The notes beneath the pieces are model-generated. The model did no database searches and was not told the origin of the DNA. It was given only the letters and a program-made list of their open reading frames with translations. Positions 25,042 through 33,978 of a DNA stretch of 64,000 nucleotides are shown here, piece after piece. The stretch spans positions 1-64,000 of the forward strand of contig CAAGNQ010000010.1 of NCBI GenBank assembly GCA_900771345.1, written 5' to 3'. The stretch comes from Clostridia bacterium. Its GTDB lineage: Bacteria; Bacillota; Clostridia; Christensenellales; Borkfalkiaceae. How positions within the stretch are numbered: position 1 is the stretch's first letter; each line of letters starts with the position of its first letter. The position numbers were made by a program, and so were the translations under genes.

Positions 25042-27193
25042 TTTTATTAAAGCCACAATTCTTTGACGAACATTTAATCTTTCCGTCAACGTTTATTAAA
25101 TATGCACCACATTGACTGCACTTTTCACCCGTTGGAATATCCCAACTCATAAACTTGCAGTTTGGATAACCCGAACAGCCGTAGAAAACTTTCCCACCCC
25201 TACTCATCATCTTCTTGGTAGGTCTGCCACATTCGGGGCAAGTGCCGACGCTTTCTGTTAAACTTATGGTATTATTACATTTTGGATAATTACTGCAAGC
25301 GAGGAATTTTCCAAATTTGCCCTCCCTCTCAACCATCATAGCGCCACACTTCGCGCAAATCTTATCGGTTGGAATTACCACCTTTTCATTTACCGGCTTA
25401 ATGTTTTGACAGGTTGGATAGTTACTGCACGCGTAATAATTGCCGTATTTTCCACTGTTAATAATCATTGGCGCCCCACACTTATCGCATAAAACGTCGG
25501 TAACCTTTGACTTTCTCAACTGCTCTTCAAACGGCGTGTAAAAATCAGCAATCAATTTATGCCAGTCCTTTCCACCCTCGCCGATATCGTCAAGTTTATC
25601 TTCCATAGTAGCCGTAAACTTTATGCTCATAACGTCAGGGAAATACTTAACCAAAAAGTCGATAAGTTGATAACTTATAGGGTTTGGAAGAAGATATTTT
25701 TTTTCCTTTTTAACGTACTCTCTCTTTTTGTCCGAAAGTTTTGCCATAATAGTCGCATAAGTTGACGGTCTACCTATCCCCTCTTGCTCCATCGCCTTAA
25801 TTAATGTTGCCTCAGTGTATCTTACAGGAGGTTTGGTAAACTTTTGTTCTTTTGTTATTCCGTTTAGTTGAAGTTGTTCACCCTCAATCATACTAGGCAA
25901 AAGAGCGTTGCCACCTTCCTCGTCATCTTCCTTTTTAGTATCGTCGTAAACAACGGTGTACCCCTTAAACACAAGGGTTTTTCCACTAGTTTTAAGTAGG
26001 TAATCTGATGCGCCTACTTCTACGGACACGCTATCATATTTTGCTTCAGCCATTTGCGAAGCAATAAATCGGTCGTAAATTAGTTTATATAACCTATATT
26101 GATTTTTATCCAAAACACCCGTTAAACTTTCAGGCGTTAACCTTATATCAATAGGACGGATTGCTTCGTGGGCGTCCTGCGCGTCCTTTTTTGTTCTATA
26201 CACGTTTGGTTTTTCAGGCAGATATTTATCCCCGTAAGTTTGGCTTATGAACGAAAGCGCTTGCTTTTGCGCTTCGGCTGAAATTCTAACCGAGTCCGTT
26301 CTCATATAGGTTATTAACGCCAAATGCCCTTTAGGTGTTTCAACGCCCTCGTATAGCCTTTGTGCAATCTGCATTATTTGAGGAGCAGAAAGATTTAATC
26401 TAATCGAGCCGTCCTGTTGCAAAGTACTAGTTATATAAGGTGCAGGCGCGTGCGATTTAACAAGCGCCTTTTTTACGCTTTTAACAAAGAATGTTGAGTT
26501 TTTTAGTTCTGTTTCAACTGCATTTGCCTCTTCTGCGCTTGAAGGTTTAAACTTTTTTCCTGCCTTTTCGGTTAATAGCACCTTAAACGCACTTTTAGAA
26601 TAAGGATTAACGTCAGCCTTTAAATTCCAGTATTCAACCGGCTTAAAAGCAGTTATTTCACGCTCTCTGTCAACCACCATTTTAAGCGCAACCGATTGAA
26701 CTCTGCCTGCCGAAAGATTATCATTAAGCCTTGAAGATGCTGCTGGCGAAATGGTATAGCCAACTATTCTATCCAAAACTCGCCTTGCTTGTTGAGCATC
26801 AACTAAGTTCATGTCTATTTTTCTAGGTTTAGAAAGAGCAAGTTTAACAGCCTTTTCAGAAATCTCGTTAAACACGATTCTGTTCGCCTCTTGCTCGTCA
26901 AGCCCCAAAACTTCTGCTAAGTGCCAAGAAATAGCCTCTCCCTCTCTATCAGGGTCGGTTGCGAGATAAATTTTATCTGCTTTTTTAGCACTGTCGGTAA
27001 GTTTTTTTATATCCTGTTTCTTTTCTGGAGCAATAACGTAATGAGGCTCAAAATTGTTGGCAATGCTTACCCCCATATAGTTTACGGGTAAATCTCTAAT
27101 ATGCCCTTTTGATGCCACAACAGAATACTCGCCTTTAAGAAATTTTTCTATTGTTTTGGCTTTATGTGGTGACTCGACTATTATTAGTTGCAT
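25028..27193 (-). CDS. topA: DNA topoisomerase I
   Basis: 721 residues. A TOPRIM domain opens it (IVESPHKAKTIEKFL; DPDREGEAISWHL near 78). The type IA core contains the active-site tyrosine in TYMRTDSVRIS near 298. The family's ALIKAMEQEGIGRPSTYA segment is near 451. The C-terminus has four tandem cysteine-rich zinc motifs (CDKCG...CSNYPTC, CAKCG...CSNYPKC, CPECG...CSGYPNC and CSQCG...CSSKNC), a full clostridial arrangement. It relaxes negative supercoils. Ribosome site GGAGGT. It lies one base downstream of dprA, in the comM operon. Confidence 0.97.
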   Translation of the reverse strand: MQLIIVESPHKAKTIEKFLKGEYSVVASKGHIRDLPVNYMGVSIANNFEPHYVIAPEKKQDIKKLTDSAKKADKIYLATDPDREGEAISWHLAEVLGLDEQEANRIVFNEISEKAVKLALSKPRKIDMNLVDAQQARRVLDRIVGYTISPAASSRLNDNLSAGRVQSVALKMVVDREREITAFKPVEYWNLKADVNPYSKSAFKVLLTEKAGKKFKPSSAEEANAVETELKNSTFFVKSVKKALVKSHAPAPYITSTLQQDGSIRLNLSAPQIMQIAQRLYEGVETPKGHLALITYMRTDSVRISAEAQKQALSFISQTYGDKYLPEKPNVYRTKKDAQDAHEAIRPIDIRLTPESLTGVLDKNQYRLYKLIYDRFIASQMAEAKYDSVSVEVGASDYLLKTSGKTLVFKGYTVVYDDTKKEDDEEGGNALLPSMIEGEQLQLNGITKEQKFTKPPVRYTEATLIKAMEQEGIGRPSTYATIMAKLSDKKREYVKKEKKYLLPNPISYQLIDFLVKYFPDVMSIKFTATMEDKLDDIGEGGKDWHKLIADFYTPFEEQLRKSKVTDVLCDKCGAPMIINSGKYGNYYACSNYPTCQNIKPVNEKVVIPTDKICAKCGAMMVEREGKFGKFLACSNYPKCNNTISLTESVGTCPECGRPTKKMMSRGGKVFYGCSGYPNCKFMSWDIPTGEKCSQCGAYLINVDGKIKCSSKNCGFNKNEKN

Positions 27194-28297
27194 TTATACC
27201 TCCAAATCTTTTCGAGCAAGCCCGAAAACGTTCCCACTTTTTACCACTATTCCCTTTATTTCAAGAATAGATAAAATAGGTGTAATCATAAAACTTTGTT
27301 TATCAAGCGCCTTAGCGATTTTATCAATATGAAGTTCGCCGTTACTTAACGCTTTAACTATATCCTTTTCCTGAGCACTTAACTCTATCTTCTGTTTTTC
27401 TTTTTCTTCCCAGCCGTAGAAATTCAAAATATCTTTTGGGCTATCGGTTAAACTTGCTCCTCTTTTAATGAGGTCGTTACAACCTGCCCCACAACTAATC
27501 CCCACGCTATACGGCAGGCAAAAAACTTCTTTGCTAAGTTCAACGGCGTAATCAGCAGTGTAAAGCGTTCCACTCTTTTGGCCACCACTGACTACTAAAA
27601 CGCCCTTTCCAAGCCCTGCGATTATCCTGTTCCTTACCGGAAAATGATAAGGCATAGGCACAACGGTCGGTGGGAATTCACTAAGAACTAATCCACCACT
27701 TTTAATAACCTCTTCCATTAAACCTATATTGCTCTTTGGATAGATATTATCAAAACCACCTGCAATAACTGAAATTGCGCCCTTTTTATTTTGAACGGCG
27801 CTTTCTAGAACTGCCGTGTCAACCCCCTCTGCTATACCCGTAACGAGAGTAACGCCTGCATCAATTAGCGCTGATGCGTAACTTTTTGCAAGGCTAATTG
27901 AGAGTGGAATATTCTTTCTGCTACCTACGATAGAGAAAGTATTCTTTTCGTGCAAAAGTTTTTCTTCACCCTTATAGTATAAAACTAACGGTGGGCAGTT
28001 GACTTCCTTTAAGCCTTGAGGGTAGTCCTCCGAAACGATAGTGAGCGCGTTTATTCCTCTACTCGCTAGCCCGTCCATAACAAATCTTAAATATTCTGCA
28101 TTTGCCGAGCCTAAAAGGGTGGAGTATTCTTTTTGACCGATTGCACTCTCGATATAATCCTTATTATCGGATAAAAACTTTTTAATTTCCGTGCTATCGT
28201 TTATCTTTTTATAAAGTTCACTCTTATGTTTATACTCAAGCCCCAAAAAACTGTCAAGCCAGATTAAACACAATTCGCTTTTGGTATACTTCTTCAT
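27194..28297 (-). CDS. dprA: DNA-processing protein DprA
   Basis: 367 residues. The Rossmann-like core shows SIVGSRKNIPLSI near 122, VTGIAEGVDTAV near 156, AVIAGGFDNIYPKSN-type sequence near 179, and VVSGGQKSGTLYTADYAVE near 237. A C-terminal winged helix (residues 305-360) ends the protein. DprA loads RecA onto incoming single-stranded DNA in transformation. The gene is adjacent to comM/yifB, a common pairing; other competence genes are not in this window. It is 2 nt from comM and 1 nt from topA on either side. Confidence 0.95.
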   Translation of the reverse strand: MKKYTKSELCLIWLDSFLGLEYKHKSELYKKINDSTEIKKFLSDNKDYIESAIGQKEYSTLLGSANAEYLRFVMDGLASRGINALTIVSEDYPQGLKEVNCPPLVLYYKGEEKLLHEKNTFSIVGSRKNIPLSISLAKSYASALIDAGVTLVTGIAEGVDTAVLESAVQNKKGAISVIAGGFDNIYPKSNIGLMEEVIKSGGLVLSEFPPTVVPMPYHFPVRNRIIAGLGKGVLVVSGGQKSGTLYTADYAVELSKEVFCLPYSVGISCGAGCNDLIKRGASLTDSPKDILNFYGWEEKEKQKIELSAQEKDIVKALSNGELHIDKIAKALDKQSFMITPILSILEIKGIVVKSGNVFGLARKDLEV

Positions 28298-28299
28298 AA

Positions 28300-29811
28300 T
28301 TATGAATGCCTATAACTCACTGCCTCTAAAATATGCTCTGGTCTAATATCGTCATAAAGTTCCATATCGGCAATAGTTCTTGCGACCTTTATTATTCTGC
28401 TTCTTGCTCTCGGCGATAGGTGAAGAGACTCGTAAGCATTTTTTAATATGTTTTCACATTCTATCGTCAACTTACAATATTTTGCAATGTGCTTTTCGCC
28501 CATATCGGCGTTAGTATTAATCTTATCTTGGCTAAATCTATTTTTCTGTATAAGCCTCGTTCTATTAACCCTTTGCTTAACAGCCTCTGAACTTTCGGCA
28601 AGTTGTTCGGTAACGAGTTCTGTATATTTAACCTCGTCAACGTTAACTTGGATATCTATCCTATCAAGAAGAGGACCGGAAATTCTAGCCTTATACTTCT
28701 CTATCTGTGAAGAGGTGCACTTACACACTCTTTCACTTGAACCGTAATTCCCACAAGGGCAAGGGTTCATACTGCCACAGAGCATAAAGTTCGCAGGATA
28801 ACTAACGTTTCCTGAGGCTCTTGACACACTAATAACCCCATCCTCTAACGGCTGGCGCAGAACTTCTAGGGTTGCTCTCGAATATTCAGGCATTTCATCT
28901 AAAAACAAAACGCCATTATGCGCAAGGCTTATCTCACCCGGTCTTAACTTTGAGCCACCACCTGCCATCGAAACGGTACTCGCCGTGTGGTGAGGGCTTC
29001 TAAACGGCCTAGTATAGACTATTCCGTCAGTATCTTTAAGTAACCCTGCAACAGAATGAATCTTGGTGGTTTCCAGCGCCTCGTCAAAACTCATATCAGG
29101 CATAATGGTAGGAATACACTTTGCAAGCATAGTTTTTCCAGTACCTGGCGCACCCACAAATAACAGATTATGCCCACCTGAAACAGCCACTTCTAACGCT
29201 CTTTTTGCCACAGTTTGTCCTTTCACGAGTGACAAATCTATATCGTACTTATTTTGATTTGAATGACTAGTATACTCGAATTTTTGAATTTTTTCGATAG
29301 GCTTTAAGCCCGAAAGATGGTCTATAACCTCGGTTAAACTCTCTGCTGGATAAACTTCTGCTCCAACTGCAAAGGAGGCTTCTTTTTCATTGCCTTTAGG
29401 AAGAATAAATTTTTTATAACCTAAACCGATAGCAGAAATAAGAATAGGCAAAACGCCGTTAATTCTTCTTAAACTGCCGTCTAGAGACAACTCGCCTAAA
29501 AAGATAACCCCGTCCGTATCGCTAACTATTTGCGCACTTGCTTTGAGAACGCCTATTGCTAAGGCTAAATCTAAATACGAGCCTTCTTTTTTAATATCGG
29601 CAGGGGCAAGATTAGCAGTAATTTTTTTGGTGGGCATTGCCCTTCCACTGTTTTTGAGAGCAGAGCGCACGCGTTCTTTGGATTCCTTAACAGCAGTATC
29701 AGCAAGTCCAACAACTTCAAAAGCAGGAAGCCCGTTATTAACGTCAACCTCAACGTTAACCAAAACTCCCGTTAAACCTATTAAAGCGTAACTTAAAATC
29801 TTTGCTATCAT
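28300..29811 (-). CDS. comM: ComM/YifB family Mg-chelatase-like AAA+ ATPase
   Basis: 503 residues. The N-terminal domain (SYALIGLTGVLVNVEVDV, then VVGLADTAVKESKERVRSAL) has the fold shared with Lon-type proteases. The AAA+ Walker A (VGAPGTGKTMLAK) is near 216 and Walker B (NGVLFLDEMPEY) near 297. A zinc-like segment, MNPCPCGNYGS, lies near 351, and a C-terminal helical domain with SPRARSRIIKVARTIAD follows. ComM is a branch-migration helicase that extends recombination in natural transformation. It is the first gene of a twelve-gene operon with a promoter 56 nt upstream. Confidence 0.93.
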   Translation of the reverse strand: MIAKILSYALIGLTGVLVNVEVDVNNGLPAFEVVGLADTAVKESKERVRSALKNSGRAMPTKKITANLAPADIKKEGSYLDLALAIGVLKASAQIVSDTDGVIFLGELSLDGSLRRINGVLPILISAIGLGYKKFILPKGNEKEASFAVGAEVYPAESLTEVIDHLSGLKPIEKIQKFEYTSHSNQNKYDIDLSLVKGQTVAKRALEVAVSGGHNLLFVGAPGTGKTMLAKCIPTIMPDMSFDEALETTKIHSVAGLLKDTDGIVYTRPFRSPHHTASTVSMAGGGSKLRPGEISLAHNGVLFLDEMPEYSRATLEVLRQPLEDGVISVSRASGNVSYPANFMLCGSMNPCPCGNYGSSERVCKCTSSQIEKYKARISGPLLDRIDIQVNVDEVKYTELVTEQLAESSEAVKQRVNRTRLIQKNRFSQDKINTNADMGEKHIAKYCKLTIECENILKNAYESLHLSPRARSRIIKVARTIADMELYDDIRPEHILEAVSYRHS

Positions 29812-29866
29812 TTGCTCTCCCTTTGCTATATGTCCCCATTATAATTAAAATATTCGCTATTATATT

Positions 29867-29895
29867 ATTATATATTATTTTATTATAAAAGTAAA
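29867..29895 (-). promoter_or_regulatory. Promoter of the comM-dprA-topA-...-yfcE operon
   Basis: On the minus strand TTTACT (29895-29890), 17 nt, TATAAT (29872-29867). The surroundings are unusually AT-rich. No terminator or other promoter is obvious until 16.68 kb, which makes a 13-kb transcript plausible. Confidence 0.7.
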
Positions 29896-29916
29896 CTTAA
29901 TATTAGGAACTTTTAA

Positions 29917-29955
29917 AGAAAAAGAACTTACAGCACTCTGTAAGTTCTTGTTTTT
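29917..29955 (-). terminator. Intrinsic terminator downstream of rplS
   Basis: A perfect 12-bp stem (29922-29933 with 29938-29949), CACT loop on the plus strand, and T-rich tract after it on the minus strand. It separates rplS from the comM promoter. Confidence 0.92.
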
Positions 29956-29956
29956 A

Positions 29957-30304
29957 CTATCTTGCGATTTCTTTTACCTTAGCAGCCTTTCCTGTTCTTG
30001 CTCTTAGGTAGTAGAGTTTTGCACGACGAACTTTGCCTCGTCTAACAACTTGAATGTCTGCAACCTTTGGCGAGTGGATAGGGAAAGTCTTTTCAACACC
30101 AACACCGAAAGAAATTCTTCTAACGGTAAAGGTTTCTGAAATGCCCCCGTGCTTTCTTGCGATAACGATACCTTCGAAAGCTTGCAACCTCTCTCTGTCA
30201 CCTTCAATAACCTTAATCATTACCTTTACGGTATCACCAACATTAAACTCAGGAACGTTTGTTTTTACGTTCTCTTGATTGATAGCCTCAATTATGCTAC
30301 TCAT
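29957..30304 (-). CDS. rplS: 50S ribosomal protein L19
   Basis: 115 residues, standard length. Signatures are VPEFNVGDTVKVMIKVIEGDR-type start region, LQAFEGIVIARKHGG near 41, ETFTVRRISFGVGVEK near 57 and KLYYLRARTGKAAKVKEI at the C-terminus. It sits at the 30S-50S interface of the ribosome. It has a strong ribosome site (CGGAGGTAAA), its own promoter (30388-30416), a leader of about 77 nt with possible alternative pairings, and its own terminator. It is therefore separable from the upstream rpsP-trmD-rbgA operon, with which L19 is often joined. Confidence 0.98.
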   Translation of the reverse strand: MSSIIEAINQENVKTNVPEFNVGDTVKVMIKVIEGDRERLQAFEGIVIARKHGGISETFTVRRISFGVGVEKTFPIHSPKVADIQVVRRGKVRRAKLYYLRARTGKAAKVKEIAR

Positions 30305-30381
30305 TTGCTTTTACCTCCGATTTATTTAGCGTTCATTGTCATCTTAAAATATAGTTTTATGCAAGAGGAACGCTCAAAGCG
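30305..30381 (-). ncRNA. Candidate rplS mRNA leader with alternative hairpins
   Basis: The leader between the predicted start site and the L19 start codon opens with AACGC/GCGUU (5 bp, 5-nt loop). The same AGCGUUC segment (minus strand, 30374-30368) can instead pair with GAACGCU (30334-30328), which lies just before the ribosome site. Two mutually exclusive pairings ahead of a ribosomal-protein gene suggest autoregulation. Firmicutes have described L19 leaders, but I cannot confirm a match by eye. Confidence 0.4.
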
Positions 30382-30387
30382 TTTTAT

Positions 30388-30416
30388 ATATTACCATATT
30401 TTTTTACTTTTTGCAA
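30388..30416 (-). promoter_or_regulatory. Promoter of rplS
   Basis: Minus-strand TTGCAA (30416-30411), 17 nt, TAATAT (30393-30388). The predicted transcript would start near 30381, immediately before a small hairpin. Confidence 0.7.
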
Positions 30417-30421
30417 GCGTT

Positions 30422-30787
30422 TTACATACAAAAAGCGTCAATAATATGATTTATTTGCCCATTTTCTATTTCCACAACGTCGAACCTGCATTCTGCGTCC
30501 AAAAGTTGGTTTTTTTGCAAGTATTCTTTTGCGATTAAAAAATATTTTTCTTGTTTTTTTCTATTTACTGCCTCACTCGGCTCGCCAAAAGCGTCGCTAG
30601 AGCGAGTTTTAACCTCAATAAAAACTATTACCTCACCGTCTTTTGCGATTATATCTGCCTCGCCAAAATGAGTTTTATAGTTTGTGGCTAATATCTTATA
30701 TTCTTTCTTTTTCAAAAACTCGGCTGTCTTTATTTCGCCGGCTCTACCCAGAAATTTTTTATAAAAGTTTTTCTGTGCAATCTGCAA
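30422..30787 (-). CDS. yraN: YraN family (UPF0102) nuclease-like protein
   Basis: 121 residues, restriction-endonuclease-like fold. The family core is visible: LGRAGEIKTAEFLKKKEYKI near residue 13, then the nuclease motif FGEADIIAKDGEVIVFIEVK with the conserved E/D..E.K near 42-60. A biochemical role is not established; a structural link to Holliday-junction resolvases is known. Start: TTG at 30787 with AAGGAG 8 nt upstream. This places the first 58 bp inside the 3' end of rnhB in another frame, a long overlap supported by the ribosome site and by the expected distance to LGRAGE. It is the last gene of the ylxM-ffh operon. Confidence 0.88.
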   Translation of the reverse strand: MQIAQKNFYKKFLGRAGEIKTAEFLKKKEYKILATNYKTHFGEADIIAKDGEVIVFIEVKTRSSDAFGEPSEAVNRKKQEKYFLIAKEYLQKNQLLDAECRFDVVEIENGQINHIIDAFCM

Positions 30788-31338
30788 GGTCCTATCTCCT
30801 TGATTTTTTCTATATGACTTTTGGTTCCGTATCCTTTGTGCTTTTCAAAGGCATACTCTGGGAAATTTTTGGATTGCTCTATCATAAGATTATCCCTATA
30901 AACCTTTGCAAGTATCGAGGCGCAACCTATCGTATAACTTTTTAAGTCGCCCTTAACTATATACTCAGCGTTTATCGGAAGATTAGTATCCACTCCGTCA
31001 ACAAGCGTTATATCGGGCTTAATCTTTAAGCCCAAAACTGCCTCCGTCATGCATTTTTTAACAGCGTTTAAAATATTAATTTGGTCGATTTCCTCTTGCG
31101 AAACCTCAAAGATGGAATAACTCAGCGCCCTTTCTTTTATTAACTTAGCGTACTCCTCTCTCTTTTTTTCCGAGAGTTTTTTACTATCCGTTATTCCCTC
31201 TATAATATCGCTTTCGGGCATAATAACTGCCGCACATACAACAGGGCCAGCAAGTGGACCTCTGCCCACCTCGTCTACGCCTGCAATATATTTAAAACCC
31301 TTTTCTAAATACCTTCTTTCGTATTCAAAATTATCCAT
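30730..31338 (-). CDS. rnhB: Ribonuclease HII
   Basis: 202 residues. The active-site carboxylates are visible in AGVDEVGRGPLAGP (DE at about 21-22), in the DITLVDGVDTN region near 110, and in the AKVYRDNLM segment near 145. The terminal region GYGTKSHIEKIKEIGPC is typical. It cleaves RNA in RNA/DNA hybrids and at misincorporated ribonucleotides. Its 3' end overlaps the yraN start by 58 bp, and rbgA ends 2 nt upstream of its start. The order rbgA-rnhB-yraN after trmD is common in Firmicutes. Confidence 0.96.
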   Translation of the reverse strand: MDNFEYERRYLEKGFKYIAGVDEVGRGPLAGPVVCAAVIMPESDIIEGITDSKKLSEKKREEYAKLIKERALSYSIFEVSQEEIDQINILNAVKKCMTEAVLGLKIKPDITLVDGVDTNLPINAEYIVKGDLKSYTIGCASILAKVYRDNLMIEQSKNFPEYAFEKHKGYGTKSHIEKIKEIGPCRLHRKTFIKNFWVEPAK

Positions 31339-31340
31339 AC

Positions 31341-32174
31341 TTAATCCAAAATAATTTTACCTATTCTGCCCTTTCTAAAATCGTCAATAATAGCAGTGGC
31401 GCAACGCTCATAGTCATACTCGCCACCCCTTCTTAAAAATCCTCTTCTTAGGCAAATGGCGTTAAAGAGGTCTAACGTTTCAACTTCTAAATCATCAATA
31501 TTGTACTTGGTTTTTAGAAGTTGAGGATATTTGTCTTTCAACTCTTTTAAAAGTTCAAACGCTAGGTCGCCAAAGTCTATATTAGCGTCGTTCATACTGC
31601 CTATAAACGCAAGGTGTTTTGCTAGCGTTTGATTGTCAAAAGCAGGTGGCATTGTTCCTGGAGTATCTAAAAGTTCGAGTTCACGAAGCCTTACCCATTG
31701 TTTGCCTTTGGTTACGCCTGCCTTGTTGCCAGTTATAGTCTTTTTGCCACCGGATAGCGCGTTTATAATAGTCGATTTTCCAGTATTTGGAATGCCTGCC
31801 ACCATAATTCTTATCGGTTTAAAAACGCCCTTTTCCTTATTCCTATCGAGTTTTTCTTGAAGGAGAGAAATAACCCTTGAATACAATAGGTCAACAGCCC
31901 GTTTATCCATAGCGCTAACCCCAACCGTTTCTTTGCCTTCTTTTGAAAACTCGGCAATCGTGCGCTTAACGTCACTCGGCTCAACGAGGTCACTTTTATT
32001 AAGTACGTAAAGCACTTTTTTGTTGTTAAAAAGTTTCTGGAGTTTGTTATTGAGTGATGCTCTAGGCGCTCTAGCGTCGAGGACGAGCATAACCCCGTCA
32101 ACCAACTTTAGATTGTCCTCCATCATACGCATTGCTGCCGTCATATGCCCCGGAAACCATTGTAAATGTTGCAT
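31341..32174 (-). CDS. rbgA: Ribosome biogenesis GTPase RbgA (YlqF)
   Basis: 277 residues, a circularly permuted GTPase, so the G4 motif (LNKSDLVE, about 58-65) precedes G1 (AGIPNTGKSTI, about 127) and G3 (LLDTPGTMPP, about 170). The N-terminus HLQWFPGHMTAAMR is diagnostic for YlqF/RbgA. It is needed for late 50S subunit assembly, including incorporation of L16 and other proteins in B. subtilis. It abuts trmD with no gap (32174/32175) and lies in the ylxM-ffh operon, close to rplS. Confidence 0.96.
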   Translation of the reverse strand: MQHLQWFPGHMTAAMRMMEDNLKLVDGVMLVLDARAPRASLNNKLQKLFNNKKVLYVLNKSDLVEPSDVKRTIAEFSKEGKETVGVSAMDKRAVDLLYSRVISLLQEKLDRNKEKGVFKPIRIMVAGIPNTGKSTIINALSGGKKTITGNKAGVTKGKQWVRLRELELLDTPGTMPPAFDNQTLAKHLAFIGSMNDANIDFGDLAFELLKELKDKYPQLLKTKYNIDDLEVETLDLFNAICLRRGFLRRGGEYDYERCATAIIDDFRKGRIGKIILD

Positions 32175-32849
32175 TTATTCTCCTTTTTTCATTAGGTCAG
32201 GACGATTTTTTTGGGTAATTTTTCTTGATTGTTCCTCACGCCACTTTTCGATATTTTGGTGATGCCCAGAAAGCAAAACCTCTGGAACTTTAAGCCCCAT
32301 AAATTCTTGAGGTCTAGTATAATGAGGATATTCTAGCATTCCACTTGCAAAACTCTCTTGCGAAAGCGAATCGCCGTTTATAACCCCATCAACGTATCTA
32401 CAAACTGCGTCAACAACGGCCATTGCAGGAATTTCCCCACCCGTCAGAACGAAATCGCCTATAGACAATTCCTCGTCAATAAACAGGTCTATAATCCTTT
32501 GGTCGACCCCTTCGTAATGCCCACAAAGGAGGAGCATTCTATCAAGTTTAGAATATTCTAGCACTATGCTTTGGCAAAACTTTCTACCCTTTGGTGAAAG
32601 GTAAATTCTTTTAGCTTCGTGATTTGGGTCTATAGCCTCGATAGCACTCGCAATCGGTTGAGCCATCATAACCATTCCAGCGCCACCACCAAAAGGAGTG
32701 TCGTCACATTTATTATGCTTATCGTGCGTGTATTCCCTTATATCGTGAACGCTGATTTCAAGTTTACCACTCGCAGTGGCTCTACCTATTATGCTGGTTT
32801 TTAAGGGCGTGAACATTTCTGGAAAAAGAGTTAAAATATCAATCTTCAT
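32175..32849 (-). CDS. trmD: tRNA (guanine-N1)-methyltransferase
   Basis: 224 residues, SPOUT (knotted) methyltransferase. Typical sequence: KIDILTLFPEMFTPLKTSIIG at the N-terminus, HNKCDDTPFGGGAGMVM near 45, LLCGHYEGVDQR near 110, and the SAM-binding LSIGDFVLTGGE near 130. It makes m1G37 in tRNAs, which prevents frameshifting. The start overlaps the rimM 3' end by 11 bp, coupling the two. Length is slightly short of the average but no motif is missing. Confidence 0.97.
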   Translation of the reverse strand: MKIDILTLFPEMFTPLKTSIIGRATASGKLEISVHDIREYTHDKHNKCDDTPFGGGAGMVMMAQPIASAIEAIDPNHEAKRIYLSPKGRKFCQSIVLEYSKLDRMLLLCGHYEGVDQRIIDLFIDEELSIGDFVLTGGEIPAMAVVDAVCRYVDGVINGDSLSQESFASGMLEYPHYTRPQEFMGLKVPEVLLSGHHQNIEKWREEQSRKITQKNRPDLMKKGE

Positions 32850-33348
32850 AAACGCTCACCTCATCAAGTCTTTTTCCCTTTAACACAATCTCTTTTTTAT
32901 CTATATCTACGCTGACGATAAGGTCCTTCAAGAAAGGGAAACGCATAACCCGATTATCCTCACAATTAAGAGTAAGAATATCCGTTCTTGCGCTCGTAAC
33001 GTCGGTGACCTTTCCAACAATTTTTCCCTCGTCTGTTTTAACTGAACAGCCGATAATATCAACGATAAAATATCTGCCGTCCTCTAACGGCAAAGCGTTT
33101 TCTCTCGTAACCGAAATATACTTGCCACGAAAGGTTTCTGCCATATTTCTATCCGATAATCCAAACAGCGAAACAAAGACCATACCCCCTCCTATAACGG
33201 ATTTTTCTACACGGTAGGTCTTGTTTTCGATAATGACTTCTTTGAGGTTGTTGAAACGATTTATATCGTCAGTAAGTGGCTGAACTTTTAGTTGGCCACG
33301 AATACCTTGAGGCTTGACGATAAGCCCTATTTTTAGCGTTTGTTCCAT
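32839..33348 (-). CDS. rimM: 16S rRNA-processing protein RimM
   Basis: 169 residues with the two-domain RimM plan. The N-terminal RimM domain begins LKIGLIVKPQGIRGQLKVQPL, where GIRG is the hallmark. The C-terminal PRC-barrel has DIIGCSVKTDEGKIVGKVTDV near 96 and FPFLKDLIVSVDIDKKEI near 138. It assists 30S head maturation by binding S19. It sits between khpA (29-nt gap) and trmD (11-bp overlap), the standard Firmicutes order. Confidence 0.96.
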   Translation of the reverse strand: MEQTLKIGLIVKPQGIRGQLKVQPLTDDINRFNNLKEVIIENKTYRVEKSVIGGGMVFVSLFGLSDRNMAETFRGKYISVTRENALPLEDGRYFIVDIIGCSVKTDEGKIVGKVTDVTSARTDILTLNCEDNRVMRFPFLKDLIVSVDIDKKEIVLKGKRLDEVSVYED

Positions 33349-33377
33349 ACCATGTAACTCTAAAGAAAATGGGGAAA

Positions 33378-33623
33378 TTATTCCTTTTCCCCACGCTCTA
33401 CTATCTCAATATTGAATTTTTTATTTTCTTTCTGTGAGCCGGCACGAACTAAAGTACGGAGCGCCTTTGCAATCTTGCCTTGACGACCTATAACTTTGCC
33501 CATATCGCTCTCCGAAAGGGTTACGGTTACCGAAACAGTTTTGCCGTTTTCCACAACGTCATACTCGATTTCGTCAGGTTTTTCGGCAAACTTATTGATA
33601 ACGTATTTAATAAGTTCTATCAT
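33378..33623 (-). CDS. khpA: KH-domain RNA-binding protein KhpA
   Basis: 81 residues consisting of one type II KH domain. The GxxG RNA-binding loop is seen as VIGRQGKIAKALR near 44. The first residues MIELIKYVINKFAEKPDEI are characteristic of YlqC/KhpA. In Firmicutes it pairs with KhpB/Jag to bind many RNAs and to affect cell elongation and division. It lies between rpsP and rimM in the ribosome-maturation operon. Confidence 0.94.
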   Translation of the reverse strand: MIELIKYVINKFAEKPDEIEYDVVENGKTVSVTVTLSESDMGKVIGRQGKIAKALRTLVRAGSQKENKKFNIEIVERGEKE

Positions 33624-33639
33624 AGCCTCTCCTTATAAA

Positions 33640-33936
33640 CTATTTAGAAGACTTGCGAACTTTTGTCTTTGCTGGTGAAAGTTTGGTTGGCTTTGGAATA
33701 ATGCCCTTGTTGACAAGAATGTTTTTAACCGTATCCGTTGGTTGAACACCCTTTGCAAGCCATTCTTTTGCCTTTACTTCGTCAATTACGATTTCTGCTG
33801 GTACTGTGGTTGGATTATAATGACCTACTTTGTCAATATAAGCGCCGTCACGAGCGTTTCTTGAATCGGTAACTACTACACGGTAGAATGGTGACTTCTT
33901 ATCGCCCATTCTGGTTAATCTCATTTTTACTGCCAT
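33640..33936 (-). CDS. rpsP: 30S ribosomal protein S16
   Basis: 98 residues. Typical features: VKMRLTRMGDKKSPFYRVVV at the N-terminus, DSRNARDGAYIDKVGHYNP near 28, and a Lys-rich tail (KTKVRKSSK) that is slightly longer than in E. coli. It is a primary-assembly protein of the 30S subunit. Good ribosome site (AAGGAGAA). It follows ffh by 42 nt and precedes khpA by 16 nt. Confidence 0.98.
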   Translation of the reverse strand: MAVKMRLTRMGDKKSPFYRVVVTDSRNARDGAYIDKVGHYNPTTVPAEIVIDEVKAKEWLAKGVQPTDTVKNILVNKGIIPKPTKLSPAKTKVRKSSK

Positions 33937-33978
33937 TGTTCTGTTCTCCTTAAAACGTAATAAAATTTTTTGTTTTTA

